A stretch of DNA of 64,000 nt from Elymus sibiricus (lineage: Eukaryota > Streptophyta > Magnoliopsida > Poales > Poaceae): NCBI GenBank assembly GCA_039707655.1, contig CM077666.1, positions 282,399,166 through 282,463,165 of the forward strand. Reading direction: 5' to 3'. The notes under the pieces were generated by a model, which did no database searches, had not been told where the DNA came from, and saw only the letters and a program-made list of their open reading frames with translations. Shown piece by piece: positions 55,831 to 64,000 of the stretch; positions within the stretch are counted from its first letter, which is position 1, and every line of letters starts with the position of its first letter. Position numbers and translations under genes: made by a program.

Positions 55831-57697
55831 TATTGGAAATATGCCCTAGAGGCAATAATAATTTAGTTATTATCATATTTCCTTGTTCATGATAATTGTT
55901 TATTATCCATGCTATAATTGTATTGATTGGAAACTCAAATACATGTGTGGGTACATAGACAACACTGTGTCCCTAGTATGCCTCTAGTTAACTAGTTCGT
56001 TGATCAAAGATGGTTAAGGTTTCCTGGCCATAGACATGAGATGTCATTTGATAATGGGATCACATCATTAGGAGAATGTTGTGATGGACAAGACCCAAAC
56101 TATAAACATAGCATATGATCGTGTCAGTTTATTGCTATAGTTTTCTGCATGTCAAGTATCTGTTCCTATGACCATGAGATCATGCAACTCACTGACACCG
56201 GAGGAATACCTTGTGTGTATCAAACATCACAACATAACTGGGTGGCTATAAAGGTGCTCTACAGGTATCTCCGAGGGTGTCTGTTGGGTTGGCATGGATC
56301 AAGATTGGGATTTGTTACTCCGTGTGACGGAGAGGTATCTCAGGGCCCACTCGGTAATACAACATCACAATGAGCCATGCAAGCAAAGTGACTAAAGAGT
56401 TAGCCACAGGATCTTGTATTACGAAATGAGTAAAGAGACTTGCCGGTAACGAGATTGAACTAGGTATAGAGATACCGATGATCGAATCTCGGGCAAGTAA
56501 CATATCGATAAACAAAGGGAACAGCGTACGGGATTAACTGAATCCTTGACATAGAGGTTTGACCGATAAAGATCTTCATAGAATATGTAGGAGCCAATAT
56601 GGGCATCTAGGTCCCGCTATTAGTTATTGACCGTAGAGGTGTCTCGGTCATGTTTGCATAGTTCTTGAACCTGCAGAGTCTACACACTTAACGATTGGTG
56701 ACGATATAAGTATAGTTGAGTTATTATGTTGGTGACCGAAGGTTGTTCGGAGTCCCGGATGAGATCCCGGACATGGTGAGGAACTTCGGACTAGTCCGGA
56801 GGTAAAGATTGATATATGGGATAATAGTGTTTGGTCTCCGGAAGGGTTCCAGAATTCACCGGATGGGGTTTCAGATGTTTCCCAAAATGTTCGGGTACGA
56901 GAACACTTTATTTGGGCCAATGGGTAAAGCCCACGAGGCTTTAAGGAAGGTGCAAAAGGAGTTTTGCGGAGGCCAGGGGCTAGACACCAGGAACCCTGGC
57001 GTCTAGGGCCAGACGCCGAGGACCCTGGCGTCTGATCCTGGAGTCTGAGCAGGACTCTTGCCTTGCGGGCCAAACCGACTTTGAGGAGGCTCTTTCTCCA
57101 AGTTTTGACCCGAGGGCTCAACATATAAATAGAGGGGCAGGGCTAGCACCCGGAACACATCAAGTATTCCCCAAGCCGTGTGCCGGCAACCCTGCCCCTC
57201 TAGTTCTTCCTCCGTCATAGTTTCCGTAGTGCTTGGCGAAGACCTGCGGAGATTGTTCTTCACCACCACCGTCATCACGCCGTCGTGTTGCCGGAACTCG
57301 TCTACTACTTCACCATCGCTCGCTGGATCGAGGAGGTAAAGGCGTCATCAAGCTGTACGTGTGTTGAATGCGGAGGTGCCGTCCGTTCGGCGCTAGATCG
57401 GAAGGACCGTGATCAAGATCATGAGATGGTTCGTGATTTGATCACGGGACGGATCATGATGGGATCGCGGGATGGATCGTGATTGGATCGCGAGACGGAT
57501 CGTGATGGGATCGCGGGACGCTCGGCGATTTGGATCGCGAAGGCATTCGACTACATCAACCACGTTTCTTAATGCTTCCGCTATGCGATCTACAAGGGTA
57601 TGTAGATCCACTCTCCCTCTCGTAGATGCTCATCACCATGGATAGATCTTGCGTGTGCATAGGAAATTTTTTGTTTCCCATGCAACGTTCCCCAACA
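55831..57697 (+). repeat. 3' LTR of element H
   Basis: It starts TATTGG instead of TGTTGG and ends CCCCAACA. TATA is at 57122-57131, the palindrome pair at 56981-57034, and the 23-bp units at 57440-57531. Compared with the 5' LTR it has about 18 extra bases near 56848. Confidence 0.95.
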
Positions 57698-58357
57698 GTG
57701 GATTGCCTCACGAGGAGGTTTGCGGATGAACTAGTACAGTGGCGTGTTGCCTTGCGGGGGTGTTTGCGGGGTGTTTTTTCGTGCCCTATACAGAGCAGCC
57801 TAGCCTCCATTTATAGCGGCCCGGGTCCTCTTCCCTTATCGCAATGGCGGGAAGGGATCCCACAACAGCCAAATTTGAAAGGGGACAGGAGGTACACCCT
57901 ATCCTGATGAAAGGCGGTCTTCGCCTGCAAAGTGGTCGACGGTGATGCAGTGGTGGGCTCGGTGATGACGTCCGACTTGCGGGGCTTGGGGTCTTGGTCT
58001 TGTTGCATCGAAGTGGAAACCTTTGGGGGTGCTTTGGGAGCCTGCGCTCGTCCTTGTCTCCTTTCCACCAAAGAGGAAACTACCCCCTCCGGCGCGCTGG
58101 CGCCCGCCTGGCCTGACTGTCGTCACCCTTGACCTCCTGAGGCTCGGTGTTGCATAGAGATCTCCGCCGCTCCGGAGGGGACCTAGGGAGGCCTATCTCC
58201 CTGTGGGCCTTGGCATTGTTTCCCTCATGAGCTTGGGGTCTTGCGAGGGCCTTGTGTCGAGTGGGGCAGCACCGGGCCGTACTTGGTCATTGAGGTGGGC
58301 CACGACTTGGTCCGCAGGCAGGCAAGTCTGGGTACCCTGGTATCCAGAACGCTGACA
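57698..58357 (-). repeat. 3' LTR of element I, proximal piece
   Basis: The minus strand begins TGTCAGCGTTCTGGATACC at 58357. It carries a TATA-like CTATAAATGG (57810-57820 region) and reads on to the H insertion. The first five bases on the left (57698-57702) are the second GTGGA. Confidence 0.8.
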
Positions 58358-58372
58358 GTAGCCCTCGGGCCC
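58358..58372 (-). promoter_or_regulatory. Polypurine tract of element I
   Basis: The minus strand reads GGGCCCGAGGGCTAC before the LTR, the counterpart of 7354-7368 in B. Confidence 0.7.
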
Positions 58373-58734
58373 GAGGCACGCCCGAGCTAGCTTCGGGGCA
58401 AAGCCACGGGGATGGACCGAAGCACCGTGGGCCCCAATCGCCCGCGGGCCTGACTCGACGCGTGGCGCACCACGAGTCGTGGGCGTGTCGGCTCCCCGAA
58501 GACGTCGGGAACCGCCTTGAGTCGAGCTGATGCTTGGCCTGCGCGCCTCCTCAGCCATCATTGCTCTTCTTTGAATGCTGCTGACCCCTTGCATCCTCCC
58601 CCGCCTCGGGCCACATGGATGTGACCCGACGGGGGCAGGGGAAGCGACGTGAGGCGGGATAGCACGCCGATCGAGGTGCCTGGCGACTCCACTTCCCACG
58701 ACGCCCCGCACGCAGCGGTTGCGCCTATAAACCC

Positions 58735-58742
58735 ACCCCGCC
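58735..58742 (+). promoter_or_regulatory. Candidate TATA box of the antisense gene in element I
   Basis: CTATAAAC lies 95 bp before the ATG at 58830, on the strand opposite to the element. The region between it and the LTR is GC-rich. Confidence 0.5.
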
Positions 58743-58829
58743 CGGGGGGCCTTGCCATCTTGTCATGCCCTCTTGCTTCTCTCCCTTCCAAGTTATCTTC
58801 CTTGTCTTCCTCCTTTCCTTTGCTCACCC

Positions 58830-59674
58830 ATGGCGTTCAGTGGAAGCACGGCAGGTGTGGGCTCCACCGACGGCCTCCGGAGGCAGCGGTGGGGTACCCT
58901 TCAGGCCAGCCCTAGTCCGCCGGCGCTGGGCCATCGTCAATGAGTAAGTTCCTTGTCTCCCATGTCCTTCTCTTATAATTGCAACTGTCGCGCCGGTCTT
59001 GATCGTTCCCTCCTCCCAGGGGGGCCGCGCCCAAGAGGCGCAGGCTCGAGGAACTCCAGGAGGAGGCGGATGCGCTGAGGGTTCAGCTCGCGGACGCCGA
59101 GGCCACCCTCCAGGCCGTGCTCAGGGGCGAGGCAGAGGCCCAGGCGGAGCTGGCATCTCTCCAGACCCAGGTCAAGGGGGCCGTCGACACCGTGCAGGCC
59201 ACCCAGGACGAGGCGGCCCACGCGAAGATGCTGGAGGCACAGCGCGCCAAGTAGTATCGGGACATCGCTCACCGCACGGTCGGCGCGGTGAGCCGATTCG
59301 TCGGGAAGGCCCCTGCGCTGCCGTGTGCGCACAACAATGGGGGCTACCTCAACTTCTTCGACAAGGTGGTGGAGGCGCTAGAAACTGGCATCTCCCAGGT
59401 TGATGAGGACAATGCATCCAGTGCGCGCGACCTCCTGGACCTCGCGCCAACATGCGTCTTCTCCCATCTTCGCCGCCTCGTCTCGGAGCTCGACCTCCTC
59501 CGCGTCATGGAGCCGGTGCCCGAGGAGCTCCAGAGGCCCCTCAGTGAGGTGACGCGTCCACACGTGGAGTCCCTGGTGGAACGGTTCATCCAGGAGCCTC
59601 TTTCCGATGAGGGTGAGGACTCCGGCGCTGCGGTGGGCGACGGCCCGGACGGCAACAGCGGCTCCTCCTACTAG
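58830..59674 (+). pseudogene. Antisense ORF of element I, short form, coiled-coil protein
   Basis: It begins MAFSGSTAGVGS. The frame must shift near 58870-58890 to reach VPFRPALVRRRWAIVNE. The donor GTAAGT at 58944 and an acceptor at 59017-59019 define a 76-bp intron. Exon 2 opens KRRRLEELQEEADALRVQLA, a basic patch followed by a coiled coil of about 70 residues. A TAG at 59252 (probably CAG before) breaks it. The rest is open: YLNFFDKVVEALETGISQVD, RRLVSELDLLRVMEPVPEEL and an acidic end. The exon 1 border (VNE/GTAAGT) matches B (IDE/GTAAGT), so the genes are related, but the PF04195-like part present in B is absent here. Function unknown. Confidence 0.6.
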
Positions 59675-60703
59675 TCCTCCCCTGTTTTTTCTTCCCAGTT
59701 CCTGTCATGTCAAGCAACACCTGGCCCCTGGGGGCATTAACTTTTGTGTTTTTACCTTCGCATTCCTCTTCCTTCTTCGAGCCGTCGATTGTTTGTTTTG
59801 CGTGGCGCGACCCCGCACCTTCCGCGGGGTCTTGTGTTATTGCCGATGCTCCCTGGCATCCCTCGAGAGACCTACGAGGGTATCGCGCTAAGACTGTCAA
59901 CGGCATCCGTTCGTTCCCTCGCAGAGCGGGCCCTCCTAAGGGGGATCGTGCCGCCCCCAAGGTCAGGCCTCCAGCCACGTTGCTTAGAGTGGCCGGACTC
60001 CTTCCCTTGCGCTGCCCTTCCTTGCTCCTGGAACCACAAGAGTTCTAATGGGGTTAGGTAGCTAACCGTAGCGCCTGTATTTTGGCATTAGCGCTCATTC
60101 CTCTTGCCCATCATTCGGGCTATCACTTGATTAGAAAGTTCTGCCCTTATTCGGTGGGTGTACTTAGCTTATCAGGTCATGGCGAGCTTGAGCATCGTGA
60201 GGGGCAGGCGGAGCGACTAGGGTGGTCGAGGATCCTGGTTGGGAGGGCTTCTTCCTTGCTTGCGGGGTGGTCCGGGAGCCCTTTCGGCACTCTGTGTCGA
60301 CAGGGCCTAATCCCGAGCAGACCTCGACCACCGTTGGGGCGTCCGGATCACCAGGACGAGACCAACGGGGTCAAGGCCTCGGCCACAATTGGGGCGTCCG
60401 GATCACCAGGACGAGGCCAAGGGGCGCGGAGCTACACGATCGGTGAGGTTCCCGAGGCGCATTACCTGAGAACCCCCCTTTGATGCTCAAGCGGCGCTCT
60501 GTGTCTACGGAGCCCAATCTCGGGCATATCTCGACCGCCGTTGGGGCATCCGGATCACCAGGATGAGACCAAGGGGCGAGGGGCTACGAGACCAGTGTGG
60601 CTCCTGAGGCGCGTTGCTCAGGAGTCCCCCTTGATGCTCAAGCGGCTCCCATACCTTTCCGCGAGTTGCTGCTTCGTGAGGTGTTTGAGCCTCCCGAGGT
60701 TCC
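59675..60703 (+). other. Region after the antisense gene of element I with 27-bp repeats
   Basis: No supported gene. A 27-bp unit containing GGGGCGTCCGGATCACCAGG occurs at 60334, 60389 and 60541 within larger related units (CTCGACCACCGTTGG, GATGCTCAAGCGGC). Element J begins at 60704 after GTTCC. Confidence 0.6.
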
Positions 60704-61535
60704 TGTCGGCATTCTGGATACCAGGGTACCCAGACCTGCCTGCTTGCGGCCCAAGGCGTGGCCCACCTGGCGTTCCGTACGGCCCTGTGCAGCCTCGCTC
60801 AAGACAAGACCCTCGCGAGGAGCCCATCCTCGCCAGAAGGGTAGCGTCAAGGTAGAAGGGGAAGGCCTCCTCAAGCCTCCTCCCGAGCGGCGGAGGTCCC
60901 TATGCAACGCCCAGCCTCAGGAGGTCAGGGATAACGATAGCCAAGCCAGGCAGGCGCCAGCGCGCTAGAGGGAGCAGTTTCCTCTTTTGTGCAAAGGCGA
61001 CAAGGACGAACGCGGGTTCCCAAGGAACCCCGCCAAAGGTTTCCATTTTGGTGCAACAAGACTAGGTCAGTGAGCGCGGCAGGATGGATGTCACCGGCGA
61101 GCCCACCACCGCGTCACCACCACCAACTTTGTAGGCGAAGACCACCTTTTGTCAGGATAAGATGTACCTCCTGTTCCCTTTCAAATTTGGCCGTTGTGGG
61201 ATCCCTTTCCGCCATTGCAATAAGGGAAGAGGACCCGAGCCGCTATAAATAGAGGCTAGGTAGCTCAGTAGTAAAAAAGGGGAATCACCCCACAAACACA
61301 CCCCTATACTAGTTCATCGGCAAACCTCCTCGCGAGGCAATTCACCAAAAGCAAGAGTAGGGTTTTACGCTTCGCAATGGCCCGAACCTGGGTAAACTCT
61401 TCTGTGCCATCGTCTTCCTCGCCATCGAGCGAGGTATTGTGTTGCGAGCTTGGGAGGGGCGAAGGTGTTGGGGAATCTCTGTACACGCCCCTGGGTTCGA
61501 ATTCCTTAGGGTTTTGCGGAGCCCGAAATCCGACA
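60704..61535 (+). repeat. 5' LTR of element J (832 bp)
   Basis: It starts TGTCGGCATTCTGGATACC and ends CGAAATCCGACA. The TATA box CTATAAATA is at 61243-61251. It aligns with B (7369-8240) and, inverted, with I. Confidence 0.82.
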
Positions 61536-61537
61536 TT

Positions 61538-61556
61538 TGGCGCGCCAGGTAGGGGG
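61538..61556 (+). promoter_or_regulatory. Primer-binding site of element J
   Basis: TGGCGCGCCAGGTAGGGGG follows the LTR by two bases. The tRNA is not assigned. Confidence 0.75.
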
Positions 61557-61606
61557 CACGTCGGAGTCTTCCTCAAGCCTCGCTCTTCCTCCGCCTCACC
61601 ACTCCG

Positions 61607-64000
61607 ATGGCCGACGCACGCCGAGCTCGCGCTGCCTATGTCGCCCAGACGGCGCCAGTGGGCCGCGCCGCCATGCACCGCTCTCCTTCTCCTGTGGCCA
61701 ATGCCACCACGGGCCCAGAGGCCCACGAGCAGTAGGATTCATCACAGCCGGTCACCGCGCGGCGCGACGGCCGCACCGCCACTTCGTCAATCGTTCCAGC
61801 TACTGGGTCGTCCTCCCACGCCCGCCCAGGGCCGGCGCATGGATCGGGCACACTGAACATGGCGCGTGAGCTGCTGCGCTACCGCCCCGCCCCCAACCGC
61901 CTCAATGACTGGCTCGAGCTCATCGTGGAGCTCGTCAGTGCAGCCGGCGACGCTTCGACATTCACCTACTCATTCTGGTCCCAACCCTCTCTGGCAGGCG
62001 ATGAAGCTCATGACGCGTCACCTCCTCCTCCCCAGCGCGATGTCGACCCTGAGCCCAGGCGTGAAGCACGACCGCGTGACCAGCCACGGGGGCCCCCTGC
62101 GAGGGAGAGAGAAGAAGTAAGATGCCAGGTGGTGCCACGGCCGCACGTCGACGCGCATGCGCTCCTAGCACCGGCGCGCCCGTGGCACGACCGAGCACTC
62201 CTGGAGGCAGCTGTGCAAGAGCATCAAGACCAGGTTCCTCCCGAGCGTGCACCGCCCGTGGGCCCGATGGGCTGCCGCGCCATCGCCCAGGAACTCCATC
62301 CGGCGGTGTAGCCCTGCAAGTTCAAGCCAGACCTGCCCCCTCGCTACGACGGCACCGCGGACCCTGCCGAGTTCTTATAGCTCTACTCACTAAGCATCTA
62401 GGTGGCCAGCGGGGATGACAAGGTCATGGCAACCTGGTTCCCCATGGCGCTCAAAGGAGGCGCACTTTCCTGGCTCCTCAACCTCCCGAAAGGGACAATC
62501 ACCTCCTGAGAAGGCCTGCGCAAGCGCTTCGTCGCCAACTTCCAGGGCACCCGCGACCACGTGCTTGGAGTGGGAGACCTCCGTCGCGTGAAGCAATAGC
62601 CTGAAGAGACCCTACACAAGTTCATGCAACGCTTCACGACTACCCGCCTCAAGATCCTGAGGGCGTCGGATGAGGCCATCATCTCGGCATTCACCGACGG
62701 CGTCAGAGACCAGAGGATGAGGGAGTAGCTGGCTATCCACGACTACCTGAGCTCGGCCTTGGAGATGTTCAACTTGGCAAACAAGTGCGCGAAGGCCGAG
62801 GAAGGCCGACTCTCCCTCCGCGAGCTTCCGGAGATGGAGCCCGAAGACAAGAAGACCAAGGCCAAGGAGCCAAAGCGCAAGGCACCCGCGATACTGGCGG
62901 CAGAGCCCGAGGTGAAGCGCGGCCAGGACGAAGAAGCCCTCACGGGCGGGCGACCATTCTGCATCTTCCATGGCACCAACAGCCACAACACCATCGACTG
63001 TCAGGAGCTCAGAGTGGTCCGCGACGAGCACTTCGGCCGGCGCCCTGGGCGCACCGACCGAGGCTATGGACGTGGCTGAGGCCGCTGGGACAATCGCGAA
63101 CCGCGTCAGGAGTGGCAAGACCAGCCTCGGGAGGACCGCTGGCGCAATCAAGCTCGTGAGGACCGCTGGTGCGACGAGCCTCCGGAGGGGTCACGCCGAG
63201 GCCAGCCTCGTGAGGTTTGCTCTCGTGAGGCCGGTCATCCCCCGCTGCCTCCTCCACCTAGAAGGAAGGAAGAGGACAGGCAGAACGATGGGCCAGGGGG
63301 CTTCCAGGAGGTCAGGGCAATAGCTTGCATCCTGGGCAGCGCCCATGCCCCGGCCTCGAACCACATCTTCAAGCAGTTTTCACGGGAGGTGAACGTGGCG
63401 CTTCCAAAGCTTGAGGCCACGCGCCCCCTCAAGTGGTCCCAGTGTGCCATCACCTTCGACTCCAAGGATCAACTCAGATGTTCAGCCATGGCGGGTGCGC
63501 TCCCCATGCTGTGCACACCCACCATCAGCAACGTCCTCGTCACCAAGACCCTCATCGACGGGGGCGCTGGACTCAATGTCCTCTCCATCGAGACGTTCGA
63601 GACTCTCCAAGTGCCTTATGACAAGCTCATGCCAACCAAGCCCTTCTCAGGAGTCACTGACGGCTCCACGGTCCCCATCGGGCAGGTGCGCCTGCCCGTC
63701 ACATTTGGCGGGCACAACAATTACCACACCGAGATCATCACCTTTGACGTCGCCCACATCCACCTCCCGTACAATGCGATCCTTGGATAACCAGCCCTTG
63801 CCAAGTTAATGGCGGTGACCCACCACGGCTACAATGTGCTCAAGATGCCGGGAAGTGGCGGCATCATCACTATCGCCTGTGATGAGAAGGACGCCGTCTG
63901 CTCTCGCGAGGGCAATGTTGACGTTGAGCCCCCGAGCACCATGGAGGATTCATCCATGATCTTGGTTGAGATTGGAGTTGATGTTGACGAAGAACCCCAT
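61607..64000 (+). pseudogene. gag: gag and protease of element J: one frame, nine stops, no frameshift
   Basis: From MADARRARAAYVAQTAPVGR a single frame runs 798 codons to the window end. The Gag core is at 62311-62760 (KFKPDLPPRYDGTADPAEFL, LRKRFVANFQGTRDHVLGVG, KFMQRFTTTRLKILRASDEA). A His/Cys cluster that may bind zinc is CIFHGTNSHNTIDC (about 62959-63000). An Arg/Gln/Asp-rich repeat stretch (REDRW units) and the protease with LIDGGAGLNVLS (about 63550) follow. Stops are at 61733, 62309, 62378, 62399, 62507, 62597, 62726, 63077 and 63788 (TAG six times, TGA twice, TAA once). RT would follow outside the window. It is dead as a gene, but the frame is preserved. Confidence 0.85.

Larger units (their letters stand above)
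48941..57697 (+). mobile_element. Element H: Angela/BARE-1/WIS-type copia retrotransposon, complete, 8757 bp
   Basis: The LTRs are 1853 and 1867 bp and begin TGTTGGAAATATGCCC (3' copy TATTGG), the signature of this Triticeae group. The GTGGA duplication is at 48936-48940 and 57698-57702. The initiator-Met primer site TGGTATCAGAGC follows the 5' LTR. The gag, protease, integrase, RT and RNase H order is recognisable but broken throughout. The first 374 LTR bases differ at 8 sites (about 2%). Confidence 0.95.
48745..60703 (-). mobile_element. Element I: Tat-lineage gypsy element (3' LTR and antisense gene), interrupted by H, cut by J
   Basis: Without element H (48941-57697 and one copy of GTGGA), the minus strand reads antisense gene region, polypurine tract and an 851-bp 3' LTR ending at 48745. 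The gag and pol would lie beyond element J to the right. It shares its LTR family with B and J. Confidence 0.75.
60704..64000 (+). mobile_element. Element J: Tat-lineage gypsy element, 5' part (LTR, gag, protease), cut by window end
   Basis: The 832-bp LTR is followed two bases later by a primer site and a single long gag-protease frame. The left flank GTTCC should be repeated at its 3' end, outside the window. It is of the same family as I, in which it sits, and as B. Confidence 0.8.

Noticed and set aside
56648..57278. Host-gene-like ORFs in the 3' LTR of element H
   Set aside because: The same sequence is in the 5' LTR at 49745-50370. Frames differ between the copies and cover the palindromes and TATA box.
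1..64000. tRNA, rRNA, or single-copy host genes
   Set aside because: I looked for tRNA-like cloverleaf text, rRNA landmarks and intron-bearing plant genes and saw none; the only tRNA-like signals are primer-binding sites.

Overview
The window looks like intergenic DNA from a large grass genome of the Triticeae (wheat, Aegilops or barley type; I cannot separate these by eye). It is a stack of nested transposable elements, and I found no host gene, tRNA or rRNA. The diagnosis rests on three things: a copia element with an Angela/BARE-1/WIS-type LTR and an initiator-Met primer-binding site; several gypsy elements with tRNA-Asp-type primer sites (Athila lineage); and gypsy elements with an extra antisense gene next to the 3' LTR (Tat lineage). 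A 10-kb CACTA DNA transposon sits among them.

Layout, using my own letters. A (1-5529, minus) is a pol-less Athila-type element, cut by the left window edge. B (5530-8240, plus) is the 3' end of a Tat-type element and is interrupted by A. C (8241-14052 and 42979-44231, minus) is a Tat-type element with gag and an antisense gene but no visible pol; B lies inside it. D (14053-14253, 24300-28898 and 38511-42978, plus) is the only gypsy element here with RT, RNase H and integrase, and it lies inside C's gag. D holds two insertions: the CACTA element (14254-24299, target duplication TAT) in its 5' LTR, and E (28899-38505, minus, target duplication GCCTA), a pol-less Athila-type element, in its integrase. 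F (44232-44744, minus) is 513 bp of a chromovirus-like gag. F is the oldest visible substrate, since C abuts it on the left and G on the right. G (44745-48744, plus) is another pol-less Athila-type element. I (48745-48940 and 57703-60703, minus) is a Tat-type element in G. H (48941-57697, target duplication GTGGA) is the Angela-type copia element and lies inside I's 3' LTR. J (60704 to the window end, plus) is a second copy of I's family, inserted in I in the opposite orientation.

The inferred order of nesting is F containing C and G; C containing B (with A in it) and D (with CACTA and E in it); G containing I; and I containing H and J.

Functionally, four of the LTR elements (A, C, E, G) show no polymerase genes in the sequence present, but they keep their priming sites, LTR promoters and one or two open frames. 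D shows the enzymes such elements would need. Most coding frames are broken. Many of the stops look like C-to-T or G-to-A changes, as expected in heavily methylated repeats. Three signals stand out. A GC-rich palindrome lies just upstream of the TATA box in most Athila-type LTRs and recurs upstream of the 3' ORFs of D and E. The antisense genes of C and I have a TATA box at nearly the same distance (94 and 95 bp) from their first ATG. A long 3' noncoding block is shared by A, D and E although their coding content differs.
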